From Elysia marginata (taxonomy: Eukaryota; Mollusca; Gastropoda; Plakobranchidae), in contig BMAT01000578.1 of NCBI GenBank assembly GCA_019649035.1, positions 48,116 through 102,186 of the forward strand: a DNA stretch of 54,071 nt. The letters are read 5' to 3'. Below the pieces are notes generated by a model. That model saw nothing but the letters and a program-made list of their open reading frames with translations, was not told the origin of the DNA and did not search any database. Both the position numbers and the translations under genes were made by a program. How positions within the stretch are numbered: position 1 is the first letter of the stretch; every line of letters starts with the position of its first letter. Positions 24,941 through 35,200 of this stretch are shown here, piece by piece.

Positions 24941-25189
24941 GTCTCGCATCCAGGATGAATGAGTTGGATGTCACAGTTATCACCTTCAAAGCTTCACTGT
25001 TTTCAACAAGACATTTTTCTAAGCTTCCAAATGCCGTAAATTTAATAAAATTACGAACATTTTAAGGGGAAGATATTTAAACTTTTGAATATTTAAAATA
25101 TAGAGAAAAGCAGAAAATAGACCTTTTAAATGGCGTTTTCTTCATAACACAATTTCCGACGTCTGACTCATTTGCCCTAGACGCAAGAT
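24941..25189. mobile_element. 249-bp MITE, family I, copy B
   Basis: The left end reads GTCTCGCATCCAGGATGAAT; the right end reads ATTTGCCCTAGACGCAAGA, its imperfect inverse complement. The interior is colinear with copy A at 7084-7332: 'gagttggatgt..caccttca', 'gcttccaaatg', 'tatagagaaaagcagaaaatagacc'. The length equals that of copy A. There is no ORF. Confidence 0.7.
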
Positions 25190-25756
25190 ATTTTATTTAT
25201 TTGGAAAGCAATGATATAAAAATATCAAAGAGTGTATAATAAAGCATTACATAGGCCTGTGACAATAATAATTGTTTTTTGTTAAAATGTAAAGAAATAA
25301 AGTAAAAATTATTGCAGAGGTTATATAAAATAATGTGCTTAATATTATAATATAGCATGAAAGTTGACAAGATTATCGTTCCTCACCTCCGCAGCTACAT
25401 TCTGATAAAATGGTTCTGACGTAAATCTAACTATTGTTGCAGAATTGTGTATCAAAAGTGGTTTAAGAGAGTTTTTTTTTTTTTTTGTAAAGCTGCATAA
25501 TAGTTTTTCCCATTGTTTCACACAAAAAGGTGTGCGATTTTTTGCATGAAGAGTTTGGTGTTTCCCAAATTGTGACGTAGATTTTGGTGAGAACCATTGC
25601 TACTATTGCATGTAACTCAGAGTATGCAAAAGCTCTGTATACATGTAATTTGGTTTAGTTGTTTGCAAAACCTTGGTATATTATTTTGTTTAGTTCTAAG
25701 TTAAAAACCTGTTTTAGCTTCAAGGCATTGGTTACATTGACTGCGTCTTGCAATTT

Positions 25757-27075
25757 CATTGACTTACTTGACTTAGTGCCGTGGCGCATCCCAGTTCTCT
25801 GTCTGCGACGCTTCGGCAGCTCTCTCTATCTTTACCGTCAGTTCATGCCACTGCCTTCGATCTTGTGCGAGTGCAGTGATCTTATCCAGCTCATCAGATG
25901 AATGGAGTCTGAGTTCATGGTCAATCAGTGCGAGGTCTCTGTTGAGGACTGTTGGAAGTGTTGTTCTTGGTCTTCCCCTGTGGTTTTTGCCACATTAAAT
26001 GAAATATGCACGAGTTGCTTTGTTAGCGGGAATGTCTCTGTGTCTCCGTGAGATATGTCCAAATAATTTCTAGCGAGATTCAAGTATTTGCAGTGATAGT
26101 GGTTTTTCTTGACATTTTTTGTAGAGTGACTTATTCGTGATTTCGACCGGAAATTTTATGTTCAGGATCTTTTTCAATTGCTTTCGATGAAATGCGTTTA
26201 GTTTTTCTTCCTCTGTATGAGTTAGAGCTCATGTGCTGCAGTCATATAGCAGGATAGATTTTACCAATGATTTATAGAGATGTATCTTTGTTGGAGTTTT
26301 GATTTTGTTGTCTTTTAACCACAGATTGTTTAGCCTGCTGAGAGCTGTGGAGGAGAGCTGCTTTCTTCGTTCTATGTCCTCATTGTCGTCAATGAGCGAG
26401 CCTACCTTTTTCACTTTTTCCCAGTCTTCTTCACTTTTTGATAGTAATGTGAACTCAGTTTTGTCAGTGTTCACTTTGAGTTGATATTTTTCAAGTGTCT
26501 CTTGGATTTTGGCGATATTGGCGTAGTCATGACCGATAAAGTCGACGTCGTCGGCATAAGCTATCTCACTTGGAATTTCCCTACCATAAGAGGAATTTGG
26601 TTCGGGTAGAGTGGTTTGAATCTCTCTGAGAGCGTTTTCTAAGTAGATGGTGAATAGTGCTGGGCTCAGGCTGTCTCCTTGGGGAGTGCCGACATTGCTC
26701 ATGAAAGGCATTGCTTTTGAAGAGCCATTTATTTTTGTGTTAATTTTTGTATTGCTCAGCAAGAAGCGTATTATTCTGAGCTCATCTTCTTTTATAACTG
26801 TTTTTAATATGTCCAGAATTTGGCTTCTATTGATCGTATCAAAAGCCGCGGACATATCGATGCCCGTGATTTTAATGTGGACATCTTCCTTAAGTGTTTT
26901 GGCTGATAACCATTTGTGCGTCCACACTACATCCGCGGTGCTTCTGTTTGGACGGAATCCGCTTTGACTGTTTGACAGGTACCTTTCTACGTCAGGTCTG
27001 ATCCTGTTGAGAGTGATGACCGAAAGTGCTTTACGTAGTGAGTTTAACAATGTTATAGGTCGCAGATTTCATTAA
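25757..27075 (-). mobile_element. 5'-truncated non-LTR retrotransposon (LINE) with reverse transcriptase
   Basis: The minus-strand frame 27050-26229 encodes 273 aa of reverse transcriptase, preceded by RPITLLNSLRK. Successive RT blocks are SQSGFRPNRSTADVVW, GIDMSAAFDTINRSQ (first catalytic Asp), GTPQGDSLSPALF and EIAYADDVDFIG (the YADD catalytic pair). After an in-frame stop near 26229, coding similarity continues (SYTEEEKLNAFHRKQLKKIL, ISRRHRDIPANKATRAYF) with a further break, ending at a stop codon at 25775-25773 after NWDAPRH. The 3' tail is TAAGTCAAGTAAGTCAA. The endonuclease and 5' part are missing. I cannot place its clade securely. Confidence 0.85.
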
Positions 27076-27600
27076 TTTATTAAAATAAAAAGAGATTGGC
27101 AAGTCTTTTACATAGTGAATTAACGCCCTATACATATATTAAATTATAGTCTGCCTCTAAACGCGAGAAGCCTTTATTGAAGGTCATTTTGAAGATTGGA
27201 AAGACACTTATAATATTTATATCCAAAGAAACTCTATGGAACACGGTGCATGATGACTAAAAATAGTTTGAGTCTTGCTCTGCAGACTGCAACAGTTGAA
27301 GACAACCTTACTTCCCTGAGCAAACCCATTACCACATCAAGGATAATTCAACCTATATTTAACAACCGTTGGAGTCAGGGGAGCTATTATCAGTATAAAG
27401 AGAGAGAGAGATCTCCAAATAACACCCTTTTCTCTCTGTATTTACTAAATTTCGGCCCTAGGCCTGTATTTTATTTTGGAAACCATGAGAACCCTGAATC
27501 TAGATCAGTTGTCTCTGAAATAACGAGAAATAGGTGGTATAAAACTCAAAATTAAAAGTCAGAAAATTTGACCAAAAAAAAAACAACAAAAAACAAAAAA
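27076..27600. other. non-coding stretch between LINE pieces
   Basis: No domain or splice-bounded exon recognised. It contains one modest compositional open frame and a short GA microsatellite near 27401-27410. Confidence 0.45.
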
Positions 27601-27604
27601 AAAC

Positions 27605-27712
27605 TTGACTCACTTGACTTATCCATTGCTCGCCTCCGGCTCGTCAGAATCGGTGGCCTCAGCAAACTCGGTAATCATCCGTGTAGGCGTTCTCGACTTG
27701 TTCTGGTGGGGA
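27605..27712 (-). other. LINE-tail-like fragment or stray last exon
   Basis: On the minus strand a textbook 3' splice site (TTTTTTCCCCACCAG) precedes a short frame NKSRTPTRMITEFAEATDSD ending in EPEASNG and a TAA stop (27621-27619). The DNA after the stop, TAAGTCAAGTGAGTCAAG, nearly repeats the tail of the LINE at 25757. The end of the peptide also resembles the end of that LINE (AEATDSDEPEASNG versus AAEASQTENWDAPRH). It may be the 3' end of a second related LINE, or the terminal exon of an unidentified gene. Confidence 0.35.
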
Positions 27713-28903
27713 AAAAACATGACAAAAACAAACACAACCATACTAATCGTTCATACACCTCAGTTCTTCTTACAAATTGTTATGCGTCCGTTGATCTCCT
27801 ACATTACCATCAGAGAGGCTGTAGGTAGAGTATAGTCTTTCTGATTTCAGGCAACAAGGTTCACCTTTTAGCTGGCTATCTCTCTATGGACCATAGTACA
27901 TGCATTACTTTCTCCCCTTTTATTTAAAAAAAAACAACAACTTCATGTACTAGAGTTTTTGTTATTGCTGCATCGCAGTATAAATGTCTATTTCAACCAG
28001 AAATAATTCTTTTTTTTTTTCAAAGATTGGTTTGGTTGAAAAAAAAATCACTCCATTCTTAACCTGGCGGGCTACCTTTATGGTGGTTTAGTTTAGGACC
28101 AAAAGAGAAGACGGGAAAGGAAGAGATGGACAGAATTACATGTACAAATAGAGATGTAAAGAGAGAGCGAGAGAGGGGTGTGGGGGTGGAATGTGATAGA
28201 TAGATTAAAAATTAAAAAGGCGTTCGGAGGAAACTCAAAGACAGAATATTGGACACGCAGAATGTAATCCTGCGAAAGAAGAAGACAAACCCGATGTAGA
28301 TAATTAAACAAAGGGGGGACAAAAAGAAAAAGAAGGGGAGCTTTTCATTGAATGATGGCCCATTCTTAGATCCTTTACTGAAACCGATTACATTATCTTT
28401 CCCGCGATATCGCTGGCACTTTATTACTAAAAACGGAAGCTGCTTGATTAAATTGCTTGAAATATTGTAAAGGTATGAAATTGCATTGAACACACATGGT
28501 GCAGCATGCGGCAACTTAATCTAGCAAAATGAGCCATTTGTTGAGAGAATTTTACGACTGAGATAAACTTTAAAAAGAGCCAAAATTATAGGCTAAAAGA
28601 AAAAAAACCAAGGCTTTATGATAATACTTATTGTCATTCTTGAATCATGTGTGAATAATTGAATTGGAATAAAGTGAGCCGATACTAAATGTATCTTAAT
28701 TAAGGATCTGACACTCAGGAAGATTTGCTATATAATGTGGTGAATAATCCGTATTCAAAGGCAGCTGCATAGAAAAAGAGAGATTCGACAGAAAATAAAA
28801 TAATTCCCTATAAAAAACTAACCTTTTTGTAACGATTATTAAGATCTTAACCAACCGGGTCAATTTTATAGTTTGATAAGGCACGGGCAAAAAAAAAAAA
28901 TAA
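27713..28903. other. intergenic, no gene seen
   Basis: AT-rich DNA with a purine-rich GA tract at about 28098-28190 and A-tracts. No exon or structured RNA is recognisable apart from the tRNA that follows. Confidence 0.5.
28891..28903 (-). terminator. Pol III T-run terminator of the tRNA-Glu gene
   Basis: Immediately after the tRNA 3' end on the minus strand the sequence runs TTA then about 12 T, the standard RNA polymerase III termination signal. Confidence 0.8.
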
Positions 28904-28975
28904 TTCCCAAGCGGGGAATCGAACCCCGGCCGTCGCGGTGAGAGCGCGAAATCCTAACCACTAGACCACTTGGGA
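28904..28975 (-). tRNA. tRNA-Glu (anticodon CTC)
   Basis: Read on the minus strand, the 72-nt sequence folds as a complete cloverleaf. It has a 7-bp acceptor stem TCCCAAG/CTTGGGA with discriminator A, and a D arm with GTCTAGTGGTTAGGAT. The anticodon stem is TCGCG/CGCGA with loop CTCTCAC (anticodon CTC, reads GAG). The variable loop has 4 nt, and the T stem CGGGG/CCCCG has loop TTCGATT. Internal Pol III A and B boxes are intact. CCA is not encoded, as usual for eukaryotes. A T-rich terminator (TTATTTTTTTTTTTT) follows the 3' end. Position 38 is C, the base methylated by Dnmt2-family enzymes. The gene looks functional. Confidence 0.95.
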
Positions 28976-29222
28976 CATGTTGAAATTTGTAGTTTACAAT
29001 TATATATATTTTATTTCTGGTTTTAGTCACGATAAAAATAGTTAAGTTTATTTTTTAATACACCTATAATTTATTGAGAAAAACAAAATTATGAACTACG
29101 CTTTGACTGTGATTTCAATTATATTTAAATACCTAGATCATGACCTACTACTTTCTTCACCTTTCACCTTACAAAGGGCTCTTACTCTAAGTCTAACTGA
29201 TAGCTGCAATTGCGCACCAAAC

Positions 29223-29233
29223 AAGATGGCAGC
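29223..29233 (+). promoter_or_regulatory. YY1-like AAGATGGC element over the TRDMT1 start codon
   Basis: The start codon sits in CAAGATGGCAGCC, which matches the YY1 core often found near start sites of housekeeping genes. It is also a good translation context (A at -3, G at +4). Its regulatory role is inference. Confidence 0.3.
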
Positions 29234-32200
29234 CTTCACACAGCGACGGCTCCGAGTCCTTGAGTTATACAGTGGAATTGGTGGAATGCATTGGTCTTTA
29301 CGAGGTAATAAAAATGGATAAAAATTATTTCAGGTGCGTTAACTATTTGCCCACTCCGCTTGGCCCAATAGTCCGTAATCGTTCAAAACAAAGCGTTGAT
29401 CCGATTGCCAGGTATGCATTCGTGGGCTACCGAGTACCGTCAATTTATCATAACGGTTGTTTACTTTGAAGGTTTTTGACAAATTAGATGATTAGCACAA
29501 ATCTCTTGTGAACGCCAAACGGGTTTTTCTGTTTTTGAAGTCATCTATGTACTATTGAACTACTGTGATCTCTTCAGAAAATGACAGGCTGTTATGACTT
29601 AGTGTAAATTGAACAGGAGTAGCAGTAAGCTGTGTTGATTTATAAGCAAGTTGAATTTTTCAAGAATGGCAGGCCCCTATACATTTTTTTTCTAAAAATA
29701 GGGACGAAACATTAATATGTCTTTGCCAGTTTGATATTTCATAAAATATGTAAGCAAAAACATCTTCCCCATTCAGTAATTAAAAATCTATGCTCTTATT
29801 AACTCACTGACTACTTTCCCCGCAAACGTTGCGGGATTTTTATTTTTACGGCTGAATACCAGTCCCGCAACCCCTGTGAGATTCAGCTTGCGAATTTTTT
29901 TTCCTATGTTAATATCACAACAGCTGCGGGGAAAGCTACGGCAACCGCTAGTATAGCCACTTAGCTTTTGAATGATATAAACGAAGTTCGTTTAGGACGA
30001 ATACAACCGGCAGGAGAGCATTTTTACGACACCTCTAGCAGTTAGCAGTCTTCAGCTGATTCTAAGATGGATTGTTGACTAATTTCTGTTTCAGTCAAAC
30101 TTAGATCTAGATTCTAGACTCTGATGATGAAATAGCGTTTGAAAGCATTATTGAAGATGATATAGATGCCGATTATGAGCCACCAAAGGGTAAAAGGGCC
30201 AAACCTAGTCAGGCCAAAGGTAAAGGTAAAGGAAATATCCACCTTTTTTGTTGTTTTTTTTTGTAAAAAAAAAAAAAATGACACAGACTCAAAGTTTTTG
30301 TTTTATTAGAATCTTTATTATCTTGACTAAACATGATACAAATTCCAAAGGTCAAACTTTATTAGCAAAATCACAGTGATTTTTTAAAAATACCTCCGAA
30401 ATGGCTGGTACACAGGGAATAGACAGAGTTCAAATAGCTGGTAGTCAGTGAGTTAATAAAAGTTGTACATACAATTGAGACCCTTGAAAATAAAATGTTT
30501 ATTTTAATGAGAAACAGGCCAAAACATAAATGATAAAATAACAAAAAGTGTCTTGTAAATATAATTCTGCCAAAATGGCAAAGTATTGACAAGTACAGGA
30601 ATGATTGCCCGCCATATGATTAACAATGCGAAGGAACTGCACTGTGGTTGAAGAATATCAGTCTTTGCCAGTTTATTTATTTAAAACATATTAATTATAA
30701 GGCCATTAAGCACACCTAACTGTGAAAGGTATGCCTTGTTATTAAAACAACATATTTTTTTCCCTTTTCAATGATTTCTGCCCATAATAGCAAATCATAA
30801 ATGACAAATCATAGTGGGAAAATATTAAATTATGCCCCTAAAATACTCTATAAATTTATATTAATTATAAAGCGGCCTGTTCCTCTGATCTCAGTGATTG
30901 CCCAACCCACTCAAAGGGTAATTTTTACCAATTTCAGATGACGCTGTGTGTGTTTAGGGTATTACTGATTACATAGACGATAGAAAAATCAGTCATAGCC
31001 ATTTGACGTTAGTTGAACCTTAGCGTGCTTTTAACCGGATACTACTGTATAGATTTTTTTTTGTCTCCTTACAAAAGGGAAATAAACTGAGGGCACAGTA
31101 AAAAAGAGGTTCGAAACGTTAGCCTTCAAGCATTAAAATGAATTCAGGATAAAAGTTATGCAAAGTTTTAAATAAAAATGTAGTTCTATACTAAAAATGA
31201 AAGTTATTTCTTTTTCAGAAAGTGGAGTTGGCTATGAAATTGTCATGGCTGTAGACATCAATACAACAGCCAATAAAATATATAGTCATAACTTTCCTAA
31301 CGTAAATCTTGTCAGCTTTGGTTTGGAGGTAAGCAACTTGAAAAAGTGTAATTAATTAGGACTTTGAGGATTGAAAAAAAATTAACAGCTTTTAAAGGTT
31401 GTTAATTTTTTTATAGCTTTAGATAACTTGTGAATAAAGTTCACTATGTTGGCTTTGTATTGAATTGGGAAACTTTAAGGTGTTTCAGAAAAAGGTGTTC
31501 AAACTTTCATTTTATTCAAAGCTAATACTCATAACCACGTTAGTGTTTTGGGTGTTAAACTAAGTCTCCTATTTCTGGATGTGATATTGCTGGGAAGAAG
31601 AGAACTGTCTACTGTGCCAACTTATAAATCAAATCTATTGTTAATTATGAAGAAAAACTTTGAATTAAGAGGATTCGAATTATGCACAAAGGACCATTTT
31701 TATTTACTAAGCTACTTCTCAGTTTAACAGCACCTTCCTCTCTCACCCCACCCTTGTGTAAATGTAAAAATGTAAAAACAAACTTATTCCATGGGCCATG
31801 ATCATATATATAGACACCCCTGAGTCTGAGCAGATTCTATGGTGGCAACTTTATGCAGTGAGTGTTTATCATAAAATTGTCATGCTTTGGAGAAATAAAA
31901 CTGCTGGGTATTACTTAGAAGGCAAACTTTCTGTAGGCCTTAACATAAGCTTTAAATTAAGAGAAAAGGACCCGATAATTTTGGAATGATGAGTTGGAAT
32001 CAACCAAAGCCAAAAAGGAAAAGGAAGCCTCACAGTCACATGTAATAAACTTCATATTATGAGATTTTTGGATTTTCAGACCTTGATTTTGGAGGTTTCC
32101 ACTGCAATTAATGTTCATCCTAGTTTGTGATTAAAGCCCATCTAATAGAGACAAGCATATTTGTTTAATCAGCTGTGCTGAGGCTGTATGTTGGTGGGCA

Positions 32201-35200
32201 CATTGAAATTAATGGCATTTGTACTCGTACAGGGCACAATACTATGATTGACCGTAATTTGCACATAATATACATCTCCATGCAATATCTAGAATCATCT
32301 CAATTTTTAAATTTTTTAACTTGTTGGTAATACTGCTATTTCATTAAATCTTATCAAAGTACTTACGCTATTGATACTCTGCATATAGATTTATAAAAAC
32401 AAATTTAAGAGGTGCAACGGAATTTTTTTTTTCCACCAGAAATTGACTCTGAAGAAGCTGGAATCTCTTGACATTAACACTATCCTCATGAGCCCACCAT
32501 GTCAGCCTTTCACAAGAGTCGGGAAAAAGGGAGACTGCAATGATGTGAGGACGCAGTCTTTTTTGCATTTGCTGGGTTTGATAAAACAGTAAGTTAAATG
32601 TGTAGAAACTCCAAAGAGATGATGGAAAGTTTTCAATTGGTTCAAACTTCTTAAATTATTTGCCTACAGTTTGGAAGAGTGAAACAGAAAGTTTGTCCTG
32701 CATGCATTGCAGCTGACACATTCAGAGTATGGCAGTTTTTTTTTTTTAATACTTTTGGTCGGTTTGTTTAAAATTTGTGATAAACATTACAGTTTAACAG
32801 AAAAAAAATGAAAAAATGGACTTTTTGTATTATAATGTAAAATTTGAATCTTGCTTAAACCAAAAGTTTAAGATGTATAATATCATTATATATACAGCCA
32901 CGAAAGGGTTTTATTATGGCTTAAAATTAACTCGACAACTGATCAGTACCTTTTTTTTTTTATTTGTTGGCCTTGGAAATCTTGATATCATCAAACAGAG
33001 TGTTTCAACATTTTTGCATTGAATTTGTGCATCTGTGATAAAAAAAAGTTCTGTTCACTTACTTTATGGGACGGATACATAAATCTATCTTGAACTGCAA
33101 GAAGGCATAATAGCAAACCATTAATGGAAAAATCAGGTCCTGTTATCCAATTTATGTGTAGCAGTTGTGTTGTTGTAGAGTTTTTCTTTTCTTTTTTTTA
33201 AGTTACATTTTTTTTTCAATCAAGAATGAAGAAGAAACCAACCTACATCCTGGTAGAGAATGTGAAAGGTTTTGATACATCCCAGACCCGAGATTTACTC
33301 ATGGAGTGCTTAACATCATGTGGCTACACTTACCAAGAGTTTCTTCTCACACCGCTTCAGTTTGGCATACCCAATTGTAGGCTCCGCTATTACCTGGTGG
33401 CTAAAAGCTGCGGTAGCTTCCGTTTCAGGACAAGAAGCCAGGTAGGCGTCCATATTGGAGTTTTGAGAAAGTATTTTAATTAGGAGGCACTAGGTTTTTT
33501 TTTAATTTATATTTTTTTAACTGAGACAAAATTTACACAAACTGCTATAATTTTCCTGTTGAAACTACTTTGTGAGTTGAAAAACAGCTCTGAGGCATCC
33601 ACAGTGAATCCGGCTCAGACTAGTTTTGAGTTAGATCTCTTTGAATATAGTAATTAGCCATGTAACCAACTATTAGTTTAAAATGAACTATCTCAAGATA
33701 TACATAAGCTTGAATTATGATTTGTTCAACCTGTTCAAGGGCTTAGAACAAAGTTTTTAGAAAACTTTACTAACACAATATGTCAAAACTCTGAGTTTGA
33801 CTTGTGCCTGATTTGGCCTGATTTGCCCTTGTCACCTCCCAATTTATTCCTAACAAATGCAGCATTAAAATTTAGTTGCATATGAAATAAAGTGGAAACC
33901 TTCGAAATCGGTGTCTGGTAATCTAAATTTCTCATAATTTGAAGTTTTCTACATGTGAGGTTTCTTTTTCCTCTTTGGCTGTATTTGATTTGAACTTGTA
34001 ATTTGAAGTTTGCAAGGTTGAATGTTCTTAATTCGAAAGTTGTATTGATGCTGACAGAAAGTTTTCCTTCTAGTCCCTAGCAGTTTAAGTTCTCCAAAGC
34101 ATGAAAGTTTTATGATAAACACTCACTTCACAAAGTTACCATCCTAGAACAGAAAGAGTTGGTTGAGACAGTAAAGTGCTTTAGAACTGAGAAGTGGCTT
34201 AATTAATGAATATTGTGCTTTAAGTATAATTCGAATCCCTTTATTTTGATTCAAAGTTTTTCTTCATTCCCAAGAGATTCGAATCATGAGGTTTCCATTG
34301 TATTCTTACAATTGGTGTCAACCCTGCTCTGCTTTAGCAGATTTCATCCATAGAGTTTCCAACCTGACCCCTCTGCATTAAGGTGACTGCTAACTTTTTC
34401 TCTATTTTTTGTGCTTTACAAATAATTAAACATTTTTATAGGCAACTTTGAGTTATTATATGTTTTAAAACATTTTTAAAACAATCTGACAGGTTCTTAC
34501 AGAAATGCCTCGAGTATGCAACTTGAGTGAAGCAGCTGATGAGTGTGTAGATAGAAAAACCAGTATCCCCAGCGTTGCAGATGGTGTTTCTCATTCGTCC
34601 TCACCTGATCCTGTGATATCTCACTCATCACCCGCACTCAGCACAGATGACGAGGGTTCACACTCACATGTTTCTAACATAAACTGTAACAGTCAAAATA
34701 ATATATCTTTAGCATGTCAGAAGGATAGCCATGTCTCAGGCCCTGCTCTCAAAAAGGCCAAAAGGAATCCAGAGCAAGTGTTGGTAGGTACAGAGGAACT
34801 GGATGCCTATGTTAAAGAATTTCGTGACGCTGGGCGGATTATGCGATACTGTGAGGAGGAGGAAAAGTTTGTCACTGAGGGTTCAAAACCCTTGTCAAAG
34901 TTCATGGAAACTTTGTGCGAGGATGACCTCGACCAGTATCTGTTAAGTGACAAGGAACTCCGCTTCTTTGTTGTCATGGACATTGTGTTTCCAGCTCTGA
35001 AGAAATCTATTTGTTTCACCAAACGGTCAGTATAGGCTTCCATACTAGCCTGAGTATACTTAGTTCAAAGAATTGCAGTCGTCCATATTTAGTCCGATTC
35101 AGATATTTGGAACGAGAGGAAAGTTTAACTTTGAATTATCTGTATTTTGACTAATCAATATATTTTATTTTATGAAAAAGAAATAAAGTTGGTAATTTAA

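Noticed and set aside
27605-27828. Overlapping plus-strand open frames near 27.6-27.8 kb
   Set aside because: Shadows of the minus-strand LINE-tail-like sequence; no start context or domain.
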